Assembly: GCA_947475655.1 (NCBI GenBank)
Contig: CANJOB010000004.1
Span: 1-44,442, forward strand
Direction of reading: 5' to 3'
Source of the DNA: Caulobacterales bacterium
GTDB taxonomy: Bacteria; Pseudomonadota; Alphaproteobacteria; Caulobacterales; Caulobacteraceae
Length of the DNA stretch: 44,442 nucleotides
Numbering within the stretch: the stretch's first letter is position 1; the number at the start of each line of letters is the position of its first letter. The position numbers and the translations under genes are program-made. The notes under the pieces were generated by a model. It searched no databases. It had not been told where the DNA came from and was given only the letters and a program-made list of their open reading frames with translations. Below, one piece after another: positions 25,259-33,408 of this stretch.

Positions 25259-25936
25259 ATGGCGGACTACAACCAACGGCTATTTTCCGGCGGCTTGCGC
25301 GGGCGGCTGCACATGGCGCGATTCGAATGGCTCAGGCGCCGCGCCGCCGGCCCGGCGCCCCTCCGGGTGATCGAGCTCGGCTGTTTCGACTGCCGAAGCC
25401 TCAGCTATATGGCGCCCGAGCAGTATGTGGGCCTGGACGCCGGCTGGGAGGATGGCCTTGCGCAGGCGCGCGTCCGCTTCGCCGGCGATCCGCGCGTGAC
25501 CTTGATCCAGGCGGTCGACCCGGCGGCGATGCGGCGGTTTCCCGACCGTTCCTTCAATCTGGGGATCGCGCTGGAGACGCTGGAACATGTGCCCCCGCCG
25601 GTGCTGCCGGGCTACCTCGACGAATTGGCGCGGGTGATCGACGGACGGCTGCTGGTGACTGTGCCCAACGAAATGGGCCCAGTGTTCCTCGCCAAGTACC
25701 TGGCCAAGCGCTTCCTGCTCAGCGGAACGCCCGATTCCTACACCTTGAGGGAGATCGTCGCCGCCGTGGCCGGCCGGCTCGACCGGGTCGAGCGGCGCGA
25801 GCACAAGGGGTTCGACTATCGGCGGCTGATCGATGAGCTGTCGCGCCGGTTCGAGATCGTCGCGGTCGAGGGCCTGCCGTTCGGGCCGCCGTCCCTGGCC
25901 TTTTCCGTCGCCATCACGGCGAGGTCGCGAGCGTGA
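25259..25936 (+). CDS. Class I SAM-dependent methyltransferase-like protein
   Basis: A 225-residue protein with a methyltransferase fold: motif I is VIELGCFDCRSLSY (residues 37-50; the usual GxGxG is G-C-F-D-C), then YVGLDAGWEDGLAQAR, FNLGIALETLEHVPP for motif IV, and LLVTVPNEMGPVFLAKYLAKRFL, as in UbiE/wbdD-like enzymes. The start ATG 25259 (MADYNQRLF) follows GGCGGGG; longer upstream frames lack sense. The atypical motif I may reduce SAM affinity. It shares a 158-base divergent gap with the 79-residue gene. The substrate is unknown; a role in glycan or lipid modification is inferred from position. Confidence 0.85.
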   Translation: MADYNQRLFSGGLRGRLHMARFEWLRRRAAGPAPLRVIELGCFDCRSLSYMAPEQYVGLDAGWEDGLAQARVRFAGDPRVTLIQAVDPAAMRRFPDRSFNLGIALETLEHVPPPVLPGYLDELARVIDGRLLVTVPNEMGPVFLAKYLAKRFLLSGTPDSYTLREIVAAVAGRLDRVERREHKGFDYRRLIDELSRRFEIVAVEGLPFGPPSLAFSVAITARSRA

Positions 25937-25949
25937 CGCGACCTGGGGC

Positions 25950-27215
25950 CTAGTGGACGGCGGGTGGGGGCGTCGCCGTTCCGGCCGGCGCGCTGCGGGC
26001 GACGAACAGGCGTCCCTTCTCGACCACCAGCACCACCCCAAGGCAGAGTAGGCCGCAGAGGGTGAAGCCGACGGTGATCGGAACCGCCGTGCCGTCGAAC
26101 ATCTGGCCGATCAGGAAACCGGTGATCGAGCCGCCGACCATGGTGATGAAGCCCTGGGCGCTGGCGGCGGCGCCGGCCACGTGGCCAAGCGGCTCCATGG
26201 CCATGGAGCTGAAGTTGCCGGAGATCATGCCGAAGCAGAACATGGTCATGGCCTGCAGTATGGCGAAACTGAGCACGGTCTCATGGCCGCCCAGCGCCAC
26301 GGCGCAGTGGACCGCCGCCAGGGCGGTGAAGCCGAGCAGGGCTGAGTGCGAGATCAAGCGCATGCCCAAGCGGTTGACGATGCGGGCGTTGACCAGCGAC
26401 GAGGCCGCCATCGATCCGGCGGTGGTGGCGAACACGATCGGGAACAGCTGCGGCGCGTGGAACGCCTCGGAGAACAGCTGCGGCGCCGAGTTGATGAAGC
26501 CGAACAGCGAGCCGAACAGCACCGCCATGGCCAGGGTGTAGCCCATGCCCAGGCGGCTGCCGACGACGATTCGGAAGGAGTCGGCCACCTGGGCCAGGTT
26601 GATCGGCCGCCGGTCCTCCGGCTTGAGGGTCTCGGGCAGCTTGACCGCGGCCCAGACGGCGACGGCGGCGGTGGCGATGGCCAGGACGCCGAAGATCCAG
26701 CGCCAGGACGCCACCATCATCACGCCGAGGCCCAGCGTCGGGGCCAGGATCGGCACGGTCATGAACACCAGCATGCACAGCGACATAACTTGGGCCATCT
26801 TCCGCCCGCTGTAGCTGTCGCGGATGATCGACACCGGCGCCACGCGGGTGGTGGCCACCGCCACCCCCTGCAGGCAGCGCGCCACGAGCAACAGATGGAA
26901 GGTAGGGGCCACGGCGGCCATCAGGCTGAACAGGGCGTAGAAGCCCAGGCCCCAGAGCAGGACGGGCTTGCGGCCGTAGCGGTCCATCATCGGGCCGAAG
27001 AACAGCTGCGCCACGCCGAAGCTCAGCAGGTAGAGCGTCACCACCAGTTGTTGGTCGTTGGCGCGGGTGACCTGATAACCGCGCGCCAGTTCCGGCAGGG
27101 CCGGCAGCATGCCGTCGATACCGAAGGCGCTCAGCGCCATCAGCGCCGCCATCAGCACCACGAACTGCGGAAAGCCCATGCCGGGGTGCGGAATCTTCTG
27201 CTCGGCGGCGGACAT
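25950..27215 (-). CDS. MFS drug/solute efflux transporter (Bcr/CflA family)
   Basis: A 421-residue 12-helix transporter. Family motifs include FGIDGMLPALPELARGYQVT in helix 1 (the acidic GxDxxLPALP), the loop GPMMDRYGRKPVLLWGLGFY, and RCLQGVAVATTRVAPVSIIRDSY, all characteristic of Bcr/CflA drug:proton antiporters. The start ATG 27215 (MSAAEQKIPHPGMGFPQF) is chosen; the frame runs 65 codons further upstream without sense. The substrate cannot be told; relatives export bicyclomycin, chloramphenicol or cysteine. It stands alone and converges with the methyltransferase gene at 25259. Confidence 0.92.
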   Translation of the reverse strand: MSAAEQKIPHPGMGFPQFVVLMAALMALSAFGIDGMLPALPELARGYQVTRANDQQLVVTLYLLSFGVAQLFFGPMMDRYGRKPVLLWGLGFYALFSLMAAVAPTFHLLLVARCLQGVAVATTRVAPVSIIRDSYSGRKMAQVMSLCMLVFMTVPILAPTLGLGVMMVASWRWIFGVLAIATAAVAVWAAVKLPETLKPEDRRPINLAQVADSFRIVVGSRLGMGYTLAMAVLFGSLFGFINSAPQLFSEAFHAPQLFPIVFATTAGSMAASSLVNARIVNRLGMRLISHSALLGFTALAAVHCAVALGGHETVLSFAILQAMTMFCFGMISGNFSSMAMEPLGHVAGAAASAQGFITMVGGSITGFLIGQMFDGTAVPITVGFTLCGLLCLGVVLVVEKGRLFVARSAPAGTATPPPAVH

Positions 27216-27327
27216 GGGGCGGGCTTTCAGACGGCGCGCAACGGCCGCGCGAACGGGCGGTTCCCTTACCCCAGCTTGTCTTGCGGCGCAGCAACAAACG
27301 GCCGCGCTCGAACGCCCGAGGGGCGCC

Positions 27328-27711
27328 CTACAGGCCCCAATAGGGCATGGCCCCGTACTGGCCGTAGTAGGAGAACAGGCTCTCGCGATAGATCTTGTCG
27401 CCGTCGCCAAAGCCCTCCAGCTCGTCCTTGGCGTAGGACGGGGCCTTCTCCAGCTCCTCGCGGCTCAGGGGCACGACATAGCCCTCGATGCCCGGCTCGT
27501 AGTCGAGCACGGCCCACGGCACCGGATGGATGCGCGCGGCTACCCCTAAGAACCCGCCGAAGGAGATCAGGGCGTAGCGCACCTGGCCCGACAGCTTGTC
27601 GATCGACAGGTCCTCGACGTGGCCGATGCGCTCGCCCTTGGTGTTGAACACCGGCGTGCCCTCCACCCGGCTGGCGGTGATCAGAAGGTGTTCGGTCGGT
27701 TTGTTGGCCAT
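27328..27711 (-). CDS. PRC-barrel domain protein
   Basis: A 127-residue protein with a PRC-barrel: LITASRVEGTPVFNTKGERIGHVEDLSIDKLSGQVRYALISFGGFLGVAARIHPVPWAVLDYEP, and a short tail with YYGQYGAMPYWGL. PRC-barrels in photosynthetic reaction centre H subunits and RimM bind proteins or RNA; stand-alone ones in non-phototrophs are commonly stress- or envelope-associated. ATG 27711 follows a strong AAAGGAGG, which decides the start. It is 22 bases downstream of the small disordered-protein gene and probably cotranscribed with it. Confidence 0.92.
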   Translation of the reverse strand: MANKPTEHLLITASRVEGTPVFNTKGERIGHVEDLSIDKLSGQVRYALISFGGFLGVAARIHPVPWAVLDYEPGIEGYVVPLSREELEKAPSYAKDELEGFGDGDKIYRESLFSYYGQYGAMPYWGL

Positions 27712-27733
27712 GGCGGGCCTCCTTTGAAATCTG

Positions 27734-27916
27734 TCAGCGCGACCGGCCCGACCCCGGGTCGGTCGCTGTCTTGCCGCCGTCCTGCGACCCTTTTGCGCCG
27801 GCCGGCTCGGTGGCCGGGCGCGGCGCCTGGCCGTCACGTCCCGGCCTCATGTTCTCGTTCTCGACGTCGCGGTTGTCCGGGCGGCTGTCGTTGGCGGACT
27901 GTGGCGTCTTGGGCAT
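27734..27916 (-). CDS. Small hydrophilic, probably disordered protein (60 aa)
   Basis: A 60-residue frame starting at ATG 27916, preceded by AAGGAGAC, a good ribosome-binding site. The product is rich in Gly, Pro, Asp, Asn, Arg and Ser with no hydrophobic core, so it is probably unstructured. Its position just ahead of the PRC-barrel gene and its composition are reminiscent of small stress-induced proteins, but no family is recognised. Confidence 0.65.
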   Translation of the reverse strand: MPKTPQSANDSRPDNRDVENENMRPGRDGQAPRPATEPAGAKGSQDGGKTATDPGSGRSR

Positions 27917-27961
27917 GGCGTCTCCTTGATCTGGAACAACGCCCCGGCCGAAAAGCCGATC

Positions 27962-28246
27962 CTAGTCTAGGCCATGAGGCCCAAGCTTGGCGATGATGTC
28001 CTGCATCGACCGCCCCTCGATTTCCACCTGTTTGAGCCGGGCGGCGTGGCCGCGCACCACCGAAACCGCTGAACGCGGCAGGCCCAGCGCCTTGGCCAGC
28101 AGGGCCTCGACGGCGGCGTTGGCCCCGCCGTCCACCGGGGCGGCGGCGACCCGCAGTTTCAGGAACGGGCGGTGGGCGGGGTCCACGCCCCAGCCCTCGA
28201 CGGCGTCGCGCCCGCCGCGAGGCGAGACGCGCACCGCGATCCTCAT
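27962..28246 (-). CDS. DUF167 (YggU-type) protein
   Basis: A 94-residue protein matching the DUF167/YggU family: RIAVRVSPRGGRDAVEGW at the N-terminus, LKLRVAAAPVDGGANAAVEALLAKALGLPRSAVSVVRGHAARLKQVEIEG in the middle. The PVDGxAN motif is diagnostic. The function of the family is not established. It lies 7 bases after the YggT-family gene on the same strand; yggT-yggU adjacency is widespread in proteobacteria and supports the call. Confidence 0.95.
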   Translation of the reverse strand: MRIAVRVSPRGGRDAVEGWGVDPAHRPFLKLRVAAAPVDGGANAAVEALLAKALGLPRSAVSVVRGHAARLKQVEIEGRSMQDIIAKLGPHGLD

Positions 28247-28253
28247 GCCCGGG

Positions 28254-28559
28254 CTAGCCCAAGAATTGCTTCAGCGGCCCGAAGGCCATGGGCACCAGGT
28301 AGCGCTGCACGCCCATGATCACCAGCAGGGCGATGATCGGGCTGATGTCGATGCCGCCCAATGTCGGGATGAACCGGCGGAACGGCGCCAGCACCGGCGC
28401 GGTCACCGCTTCCAGGAAGCGGTGCAGTTGGTAGACGAAGCGGTTGCGCAGGTTGATCACCTCGAAGTGGATCAGCCAGCTCATGATGGCGCTGATGATG
28501 ATCGCCCAATACAGCAGGCTCAGCAGGCCGGAGACAATAAACTCAAGAAAGCTGGCCAT
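28254..28559 (-). CDS. YggT-family integral membrane protein
   Basis: A 101-residue protein with two hydrophobic blocks, FIVSGLLSLLYWAIIISAIMSWL and IDISPIIALLVIMGVQRYLV, and the conserved linker NLRNRFVYQLHRFLEAVTAPVLAPFRRFIPTLGGIDISPI (YggT signature PxLxPFRRxIPxxGGxDxSP). Family members influence osmotic stress survival and cell-division placement. It is cotranscribed with the DUF167 gene. Confidence 0.95.
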   Translation of the reverse strand: MASFLEFIVSGLLSLLYWAIIISAIMSWLIHFEVINLRNRFVYQLHRFLEAVTAPVLAPFRRFIPTLGGIDISPIIALLVIMGVQRYLVPMAFGPLKQFLG

Positions 28560-28687
28560 CGGGACTCCGTCCGACGCGGGATCGCGCCACCCTCTTCTAG
28601 CGGCGCATTGGCGCGGCTGGCAACCAGGGACCCGCCGTGCTTGACACCGTATGGGGGCGCCCCTTATGTCGCCGCCTGCCCTGCCTG

Positions 28688-28763
<76 letters not shown>

Positions 28764-28773
28764 GGACCCCCTG

Positions 28774-29478
28774 CTAGACCACGGCGCCGAAGAGCCTGCC
28801 TATCCCGGCGGTGGCGGCCATGGCCAGCGCCCCCCAGAACATCACGCGCGCCGTCGCCTTCCAAAGTCCGGCCCCGCCCACCTTGGCCCCGACGGCGCCC
28901 AGCAGGGCCAGGAAGGCCAGCGAGGCCGCCGACACCGCGGGCCCCATCGCCTGAGCGGGCGCGCCCGCGGCCGCCGCCAGGGGCAGCGCCGCCCCGACGG
29001 CGAAGGTGATCGCGGAGGTAAGGGCGGCCTGGATCGGACGGGCCAAGGTGTGTTCGGAGATACCCAGTTCGTCGCGCGCATGCGCCGCCAGGGCGTCCCC
29101 GGCGTTGAGATGGGTGGCGACCTGCATCGCCAGGTCCAGGGGAAGCCCGCGCGCGGAGTAGATGCCCGCCAGCTCGGCCAGCTCCTGCTCAGGCTGAGTC
29201 GCCAGCTCATGACGCTCTCGCGCCAGGTCGGCGGCCTCGCTGTCGGCCTGGGAGCTTACCGAGACATACTCGCCGGCGGCCATGGACATCGCGCCGGCCA
29301 CCAAGCCTGCGGTTCCGGCGGTCAGAATAGCTCCCCGCGAGGCCCCAGCCGCGGCCACGCCCACGAGCAGGCTGGCGGTGGAGACGATGCCGTCGTTGGC
29401 GCCCAACACGGCGGCGCGGAGCCAGCCGATGCGGGACACGACATGGCGTTCGCGATGGTGATTAAGGCCTCTACTCAT
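28774..29478 (-). CDS. VIT/CCC1-family divalent metal transporter
   Basis: A 234-residue membrane protein. After an N-terminal His-rich [41 protein letters not shown], the hallmark of VIT1/CCC1 iron/manganese transporters, there is [32 protein letters not shown] and a cytoplasmic acidic-basic segment ([19 protein letters not shown]), then three more hydrophobic helices (total about 5). It probably moves Fe2+ or Mn2+. ATG 29478 overlaps the stop of the TPR-glycosyltransferase gene (ATGA-type), so the two are coupled. The gene ends 10 bases from tRNA-Ala. Confidence 0.92.
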   Translation of the reverse strand: MSRGLNHHRERHVVSRIGWLRAAVLGANDGIVSTASLLVGVAAAGASRGAILTAGTAGLVAGAMSMAAGEYVSVSSQADSEAADLARERHELATQPEQELAELAGIYSARGLPLDLAMQVATHLNAGDALAAHARDELGISEHTLARPIQAALTSAITFAVGAALPLAAAAGAPAQAMGPAVSAASLAFLALLGAVGAKVGGAGLWKATARVMFWGALAMAATAGIGRLFGAVV

Positions 29479-31088
29479 CGCGCGATCTCCAGTTCCGCCG
29501 CCACTGCCGCGATGACCGGCGCCCAGTCGTCGGGGGCGCTCTGGCGCAGAAGCTTGACCGAGCCGTACCATGGCATGGTCTCCCCGGCCACGCTGTAGCG
29601 CCATTCAGGCATGAAGGGGGTCATCACCAGGCACGGGGCGCCGACCGCGCCGCACAGGTGGATCAGAGCGGTCTGCACCGACACCACCAAGTCCAGCGAC
29701 TGAACCAGGCCGGCCAGGTCCTCGAAGTCGTCGATCTCAGCGGGCGCGAACAGCCTGATCGGGCGCGGTAGGCCGGGGTTGATGGCGGCGACCTCGGCGG
29801 CCGTGTCGCCGTATTGCAGGCTCACGAACTCGCATCCTTGCAGGGTCAGCAGCCGGCGCAGATCGTCAAGGGTCAGGGAGCGCCAGGCCGTGTCGGTGCT
29901 CGCCGTGCCGCCGCGCCAGGAGAGGCCGATCCGCAGCGGCGTGGTCTTGGGGCCCAGGCGTTCGCTCCAGGCGGCGGCGATCTGCGGTCGGGGGCGCAGG
30001 TAGGGTGCGGCGGGGAAATCCTCCGGCGTCTGGCGATAGAGCCGGCCGAGGTTCCCCATCGGCAGGATCACGTCGTAGCCCGCCAGTTCCAGCGGCCCGT
30101 GCCGGCGCCGGCCGATGAAGCTGATACCGGGGAAGGAGGCTTCGAACAGCGCTTGCAGGCGGGCATCACAGACGCAGGCGACGCTGGCCGCCTCCGCCGC
30201 CAGGTCGCTCAGCATGGAGGCGAACATCACCTGGTCGCCGATGCCCTGTTCGGCGATGACCAGCACCGCCTTGCCGGCGACGTCGGCGCGGGTGAGGCCG
30301 GGCTGGAGCCGCGTCAGGGCCTCGTTGGTCACGAACCCGCGCGACCCGGCCAGGAAGGACGGCGCCTGCCAGCGGTGCTCGTAATCGCTCCAGCCGCCGG
30401 GGAAGTCGCCCAGCCGCAACCGGGCCTGGGCGCGGCGGAAATAGCCGGTGGGGTTTCCGGGCTGGGCGGCGATGGCGCGGTCGAGGGCGGCGACACCCTC
30501 CGCGAACCGCCCCAGCGCCCCGAGAATGACCGCCCGGCTGAGCTGGACCTCGTAGTCGGGGTTGATCTTGAGCGAGGCGTCGATGGCGGCCAGAGCGTCT
30601 TCGCGCCGGCGCAGGTTGAGCAGGATCATGGCGCGCAGGTGGTGGACGACAGCCTGCTGCGTCTGGGCGGCGATGGCGCGGTCGATGGCGTCCAGGGCCT
30701 CCTCGAACCGGCGCTGATGGTAGAGGCCCTGGCCGAGATCGAACAGCATACGCGCGCGGTTGGCCTGGGCCGGGGCGTAGCGCGGGTCATGCTCCAGGGC
30801 GGTGTCATAGCCTTGGATAGCTTCCTCACGTCGCCCCAGCTTCGCCAGGGCATTGCCCTGGTTGGACCATGTCGCGGCGTTGGCCGGGTCCAGCGCCAGG
30901 GCGCGGGCGAAATCCTCCAGCGCCTCGGCGGGCCGCCCGGTCTCGCTGAGCAGGGCGCCGCGCAGGGCCAGGACCTGCGCGTCGGCTGAGGTGTCGGGGA
31001 GGGCCGCCAGCGCCTCGGCGAGTTTGCCCGCCCCGGCCAGGGCGCGCGCCCGCCGGAGGTTCTCGCTCAACGCTTTCCTGTTCCCCAA
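29475..31088 (-). CDS. TPR protein with GT9-like glycosyltransferase C-terminal domain
   Basis: A 537-residue protein. Residues 1-250 are tandem tetratricopeptide repeats (ALALDPANAATWSNQGNALAKLGRREEAIQGYDTALEHDPRYAPAQANRA and similar). From about residue 290 there is a heptosyltransferase-like fold: GKAVLVIAEQGIGDQVMFASMLSDLA, YDVILPMGNLGRLYR, LRIGLSWRGGTASTDTAWRSL and LDLVVSVQTALIHLCGAVGAPCLVMTPFMPEWRYS. This arrangement is seen in glycosyltransferases of surface glycans and flagellin-type protein glycosylation. The start is TTG 31088, preceded by GGGGA; no in-frame ATG fits. It overlaps the VIT-family gene start by 4 bases. The acceptor is unknown. Confidence 0.87.
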   Translation of the reverse strand: MGNRKALSENLRRARALAGAGKLAEALAALPDTSADAQVLALRGALLSETGRPAEALEDFARALALDPANAATWSNQGNALAKLGRREEAIQGYDTALEHDPRYAPAQANRARMLFDLGQGLYHQRRFEEALDAIDRAIAAQTQQAVVHHLRAMILLNLRRREDALAAIDASLKINPDYEVQLSRAVILGALGRFAEGVAALDRAIAAQPGNPTGYFRRAQARLRLGDFPGGWSDYEHRWQAPSFLAGSRGFVTNEALTRLQPGLTRADVAGKAVLVIAEQGIGDQVMFASMLSDLAAEAASVACVCDARLQALFEASFPGISFIGRRRHGPLELAGYDVILPMGNLGRLYRQTPEDFPAAPYLRPRPQIAAAWSERLGPKTTPLRIGLSWRGGTASTDTAWRSLTLDDLRRLLTLQGCEFVSLQYGDTAAEVAAINPGLPRPIRLFAPAEIDDFEDLAGLVQSLDLVVSVQTALIHLCGAVGAPCLVMTPFMPEWRYSVAGETMPWYGSVKLLRQSAPDDWAPVIAAVAAELEIAR

Positions 31089-31229
31089 GGCGTCATCCCC
31101 AACTCGCCGCCTCAGCTTGGTCCGGAAACAGCGCCAAGGCCATATTCCGATAGATCGTCCGCCGCAGCCTTGCTACAGAGACGAGGCAAGGGCTGTCAAA
31201 ATGCGTTGTTTTTACTCAGGTTTCAACTC

Positions 31230-31967
31230 GTGATCGGCCATATCCGCCGCTTCGGCCCGGTGGTGCTGCTCGCCGGCGTGGTGACGGCGGCGGTGTTCAG
31301 CGGCGCCACCGACCACCTGACCCTGGCCGAACTGGAATCGCACCGCGCCGCCATGCGCGCCTTCGTCGTCGCCCATCCGGGCTTGAGCGCCGGGGCGTTC
31401 ATCACGGCTTACGCCGTGATGGCGGCCACCGCCCTGCCAGGCCCGCTGATCTTCACCATCGCCGGCGGCCTGCTGTTCGGCCCCTGGATCGGCAGCGTGG
31501 CGGTGCTGGCCGGCGCCAATCTCGGCTCGTTGATCCTGTTCGTCATTTGCAAGACCGCGTTCGGCGACGTGATCCGCCGCCGCGGCGGGCCGCGCGTGGC
31601 CAAGGTGGAGGCCATGGTCAGCGGCCGCATTTTCGAGAGCGTGCTGATTCTGCGCCTGCTGCCGGTGTTCCCGCTCGGCTTCGTCACCGTCGGCGCGGCC
31701 CTGGTCGGGGCGCCGATCGGATCGTTCCTGGCCGCCAGCGTGCTGGGCATGGTCCCCAGCACCATCGTCTACACCTCGATCGGATCGGGCCTGAACCGGG
31801 TGCTGGACCAGGGCGGGCGCATAACGCCGGGGCTGTTCGCCGACCCGCAGATCATACTGCCGCTGTGCGGCCTGGCCGCCCTGGCGGCCCTGCCGCTGAT
31901 CATGCGCGGCTGGCGCGCGTATCGCCGGGCCAAGCGGGAGATCGTCGAGCCGCTCGACGGACTGTGA
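31230..31967 (+). CDS. TVP38/TMEM64 (VTT-domain, DedA-like) membrane protein
   Basis: A 245-residue protein with about 6 hydrophobic segments. The VTT signature covers ATALPGPLIFTIAGGLLFGPWIGSVAVLAGANLGSLILFVICK and VLILRLLPVFPLGFVTVGAALVGAPIGSFLAASVLGMVPSTIVYTSIGSGL. Members of the DedA/TVP38 superfamily recycle undecaprenyl phosphate or other lipid carriers, or affect membrane lipid distribution. GTG 31230 is the best start, with a weak CAGG; an in-frame start at 31170 would add 20 unlikely residues. It stands alone on the plus strand. Confidence 0.86.
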   Translation: MIGHIRRFGPVVLLAGVVTAAVFSGATDHLTLAELESHRAAMRAFVVAHPGLSAGAFITAYAVMAATALPGPLIFTIAGGLLFGPWIGSVAVLAGANLGSLILFVICKTAFGDVIRRRGGPRVAKVEAMVSGRIFESVLILRLLPVFPLGFVTVGAALVGAPIGSFLAASVLGMVPSTIVYTSIGSGLNRVLDQGGRITPGLFADPQIILPLCGLAALAALPLIMRGWRAYRRAKREIVEPLDGL

Positions 31968-31974
31968 TTGGGTG

Positions 31975-32055
31975 CTAGTTCATCGCTCCGCAGGCGTAGA
32001 GCAGCAGGATGATCGGGATGGGAATACCTATCAGCCACAAAAGAATACCCTTCAC
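31975..32055 (-). CDS. Membrane microprotein (26 aa)
   Basis: A 27-codon frame starting at GTG 32055 with a strong GGAGG about 8 bases upstream on the minus strand. The product is essentially one transmembrane helix, KGILLWLIGIPIPIILLLY, ending ACGAMN. The IGIPIPII core is typical of very small hydrophobic proteins found in many alphaproteobacteria, whose function is unknown. It is transcribed away from ligB and converges with the TVP38 gene. It is below the size usually annotated. Confidence 0.72.
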   Translation of the reverse strand: MKGILLWLIGIPIPIILLLYACGAMN

Positions 32056-32107
32056 AGCGTGTCCTCCGTTTAGTCTGTCGCAGAGGTAACGGCGGCGCGC
32101 AGGGTGC

Positions 32108-32135
32108 GTTCCTGCGTCCGGAACGGACATAAAAT
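32108..32135 (+). promoter_or_regulatory. Candidate promoter/operator of the ligBA operon
   Basis: Two overlapping inverted repeats, GTTCC (32108-32112)/GGAAC (32120-32124) and GTCCG (32116-32120)/CGGAC (32124-32128), are followed by TAAAAT at 32130-32135, a possible -10 element only 15 bases before the ligB ATG. A regulator responding to an aromatic acid may bind here. No clear -35 is visible. Confidence 0.35.
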
Positions 32136-32149
32136 AAGACGGAGACGGC

Positions 32150-33043
32150 ATGGCCGGCATCATCGGCGGTATCTGCACCTCGCACGTGCCCACCATCGGC
32201 GTCGCCTACGACAAGGGCCGCCAGAACGACCCGGCCTGGGCGCCGCTGTTCGACGGCTACAAGCCGGTCGCCGCCTGGCTGGCCGAGAAGAAGCCGGACG
32301 TGCTGGTGTTCTTCTACAACGACCACGCCACGACCCTGTTCTTCGACATGTACCCGACCTTCACCTTAGGCGTCGGCAAGAGCTTCATCATTGCCGACGA
32401 GGGCGCGGGCTACCGCCCCCTGCCGCCGATCAAGGGCGACGTCGATTTCCAGGCCCATATCGGCCAGTCGCTGGTCAACGACGAATTCGACATGACCTTC
32501 TCCCAGGACAAGCCGATCGACCACGGCATCGCCTCGCCCCTGCCGCTCTTGTGGCCGCACGATCCGGACTGGCCGGGGACGGTGGTGCCGATCGCCATCA
32601 ATGTGCTGCAGTACCCGCTGCCGACCGCGCGCCGCTGCTACCGCCTGGGCCAGGCGGTGCGCCGCGCCATTGAGAGCTATCCGGAAGACCTGAAGGTGGT
32701 GATCGTCGGCACCGGCGGCCTGTCGCACCAGATCCACGGCGAGCGCACCGGCTTCAACGACACCGCCTGGGACATGGAGTTCCTGGCGCTGTTCCGCGAC
32801 GATCCCGAGGCGATCACCAGACTGACCCACGCCGACTTCGTCCGCCGCGGCGGGGCCGAGAGCGTCGAGCAGATCATGTGGATGGCCATGCGCGGGGCGA
32901 TGAGCGAACAGATTCACGAGATTCACCGCAACTATTATCTGGCCACCACCACCGCCATGACCGTGGTCCTGTACGAGGAAGGCCCCGGCGATGCGCCGGT
33001 GCGCGAAGCCGTTTCCGCCGCGGCCGCGAGCGCCGCGCCGTGA
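32150..33043 (+). CDS. ligB: Protocatechuate 4,5-dioxygenase beta subunit (extradiol dioxygenase)
   Basis: A 297-residue class III extradiol ring-cleavage dioxygenase. The iron ligands by comparison with Sphingobium LigB (His12, His61, Glu242) correspond to His12, His59 and Glu240 here, and the acid/base histidine is in GGLSHQIHGERTGFND (His193). SPLPLLWP and FNDTAWDMEFL are further family marks. It opens the ring of protocatechuate, gallate or a related catechol between C4 and C5. The small alpha subunit LigA follows immediately (GTGA overlap). The gene is preceded by GACGGAGA as ribosome-binding site. Confidence 0.93.
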   Translation: MAGIIGGICTSHVPTIGVAYDKGRQNDPAWAPLFDGYKPVAAWLAEKKPDVLVFFYNDHATTLFFDMYPTFTLGVGKSFIIADEGAGYRPLPPIKGDVDFQAHIGQSLVNDEFDMTFSQDKPIDHGIASPLPLLWPHDPDWPGTVVPIAINVLQYPLPTARRCYRLGQAVRRAIESYPEDLKVVIVGTGGLSHQIHGERTGFNDTAWDMEFLALFRDDPEAITRLTHADFVRRGGAESVEQIMWMAMRGAMSEQIHEIHRNYYLATTTAMTVVLYEEGPGDAPVREAVSAAAASAAP

Positions 33044-33408
33044 AGACGCAAAATCCGCAACTGGCCGGGATCGAGGCGCTGGAGGGGACCTATGTGTTCG
33101 ACCTGCGCACCAGCAACCGCACCCTGGCCTTCAACCGCTTCTTCTGGGAGATGATCAATCTTCCGGCGCGCGAGGCGTTCTGGAAGGACGAGGAGGCGGC
33201 CATGACCGCCGCCGGCCTGTCGGATGAGGAAAAGCAGCTGGTGCGGAACCGCGACTGGCTCGGCATCGTCCAGTACGGTGTCAATTTCTTCGTGCTGGAG
33301 AAGTGGGCGCGGGTGCTGAAGACCACCAACCTGGAGGTCTATGCCCGGATGCGCGGCGAGAGCTTCGAGGAATTCATGGCCACCCGCCAAGTCCCCGATG
33401 CCCGCTAA
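33040..33408 (+). CDS. ligA: Protocatechuate 4,5-dioxygenase alpha subunit
   Basis: A 122-residue protein whose GTG start overlaps the ligB stop (GTGA). The LigA-domain pattern is GTYVFDLRTSNRTLAFNRFFWEMINLPAREAF, then LSDEEKQLVRNRDWLGIVQYGVNFFVLEKWARV. The alpha subunit covers the active site of LigB and is required for activity. Its end overlaps the next gene by 11 bases. The order B-A is the reverse of Sphingobium ligAB. Confidence 0.93.
   Translation: MKTQNPQLAGIEALEGTYVFDLRTSNRTLAFNRFFWEMINLPAREAFWKDEEAAMTAAGLSDEEKQLVRNRDWLGIVQYGVNFFVLEKWARVLKTTNLEVYARMRGESFEEFMATRQVPDAR

Noticed and set aside
25259-25936. Interpretation as a longer 355-residue protein starting at 24869
   Set aside because: The first 130 codons overlap the 79-residue gene in antisense and have no protein-like character; ATG 25259 has a good leader and matches the methyltransferase fold.
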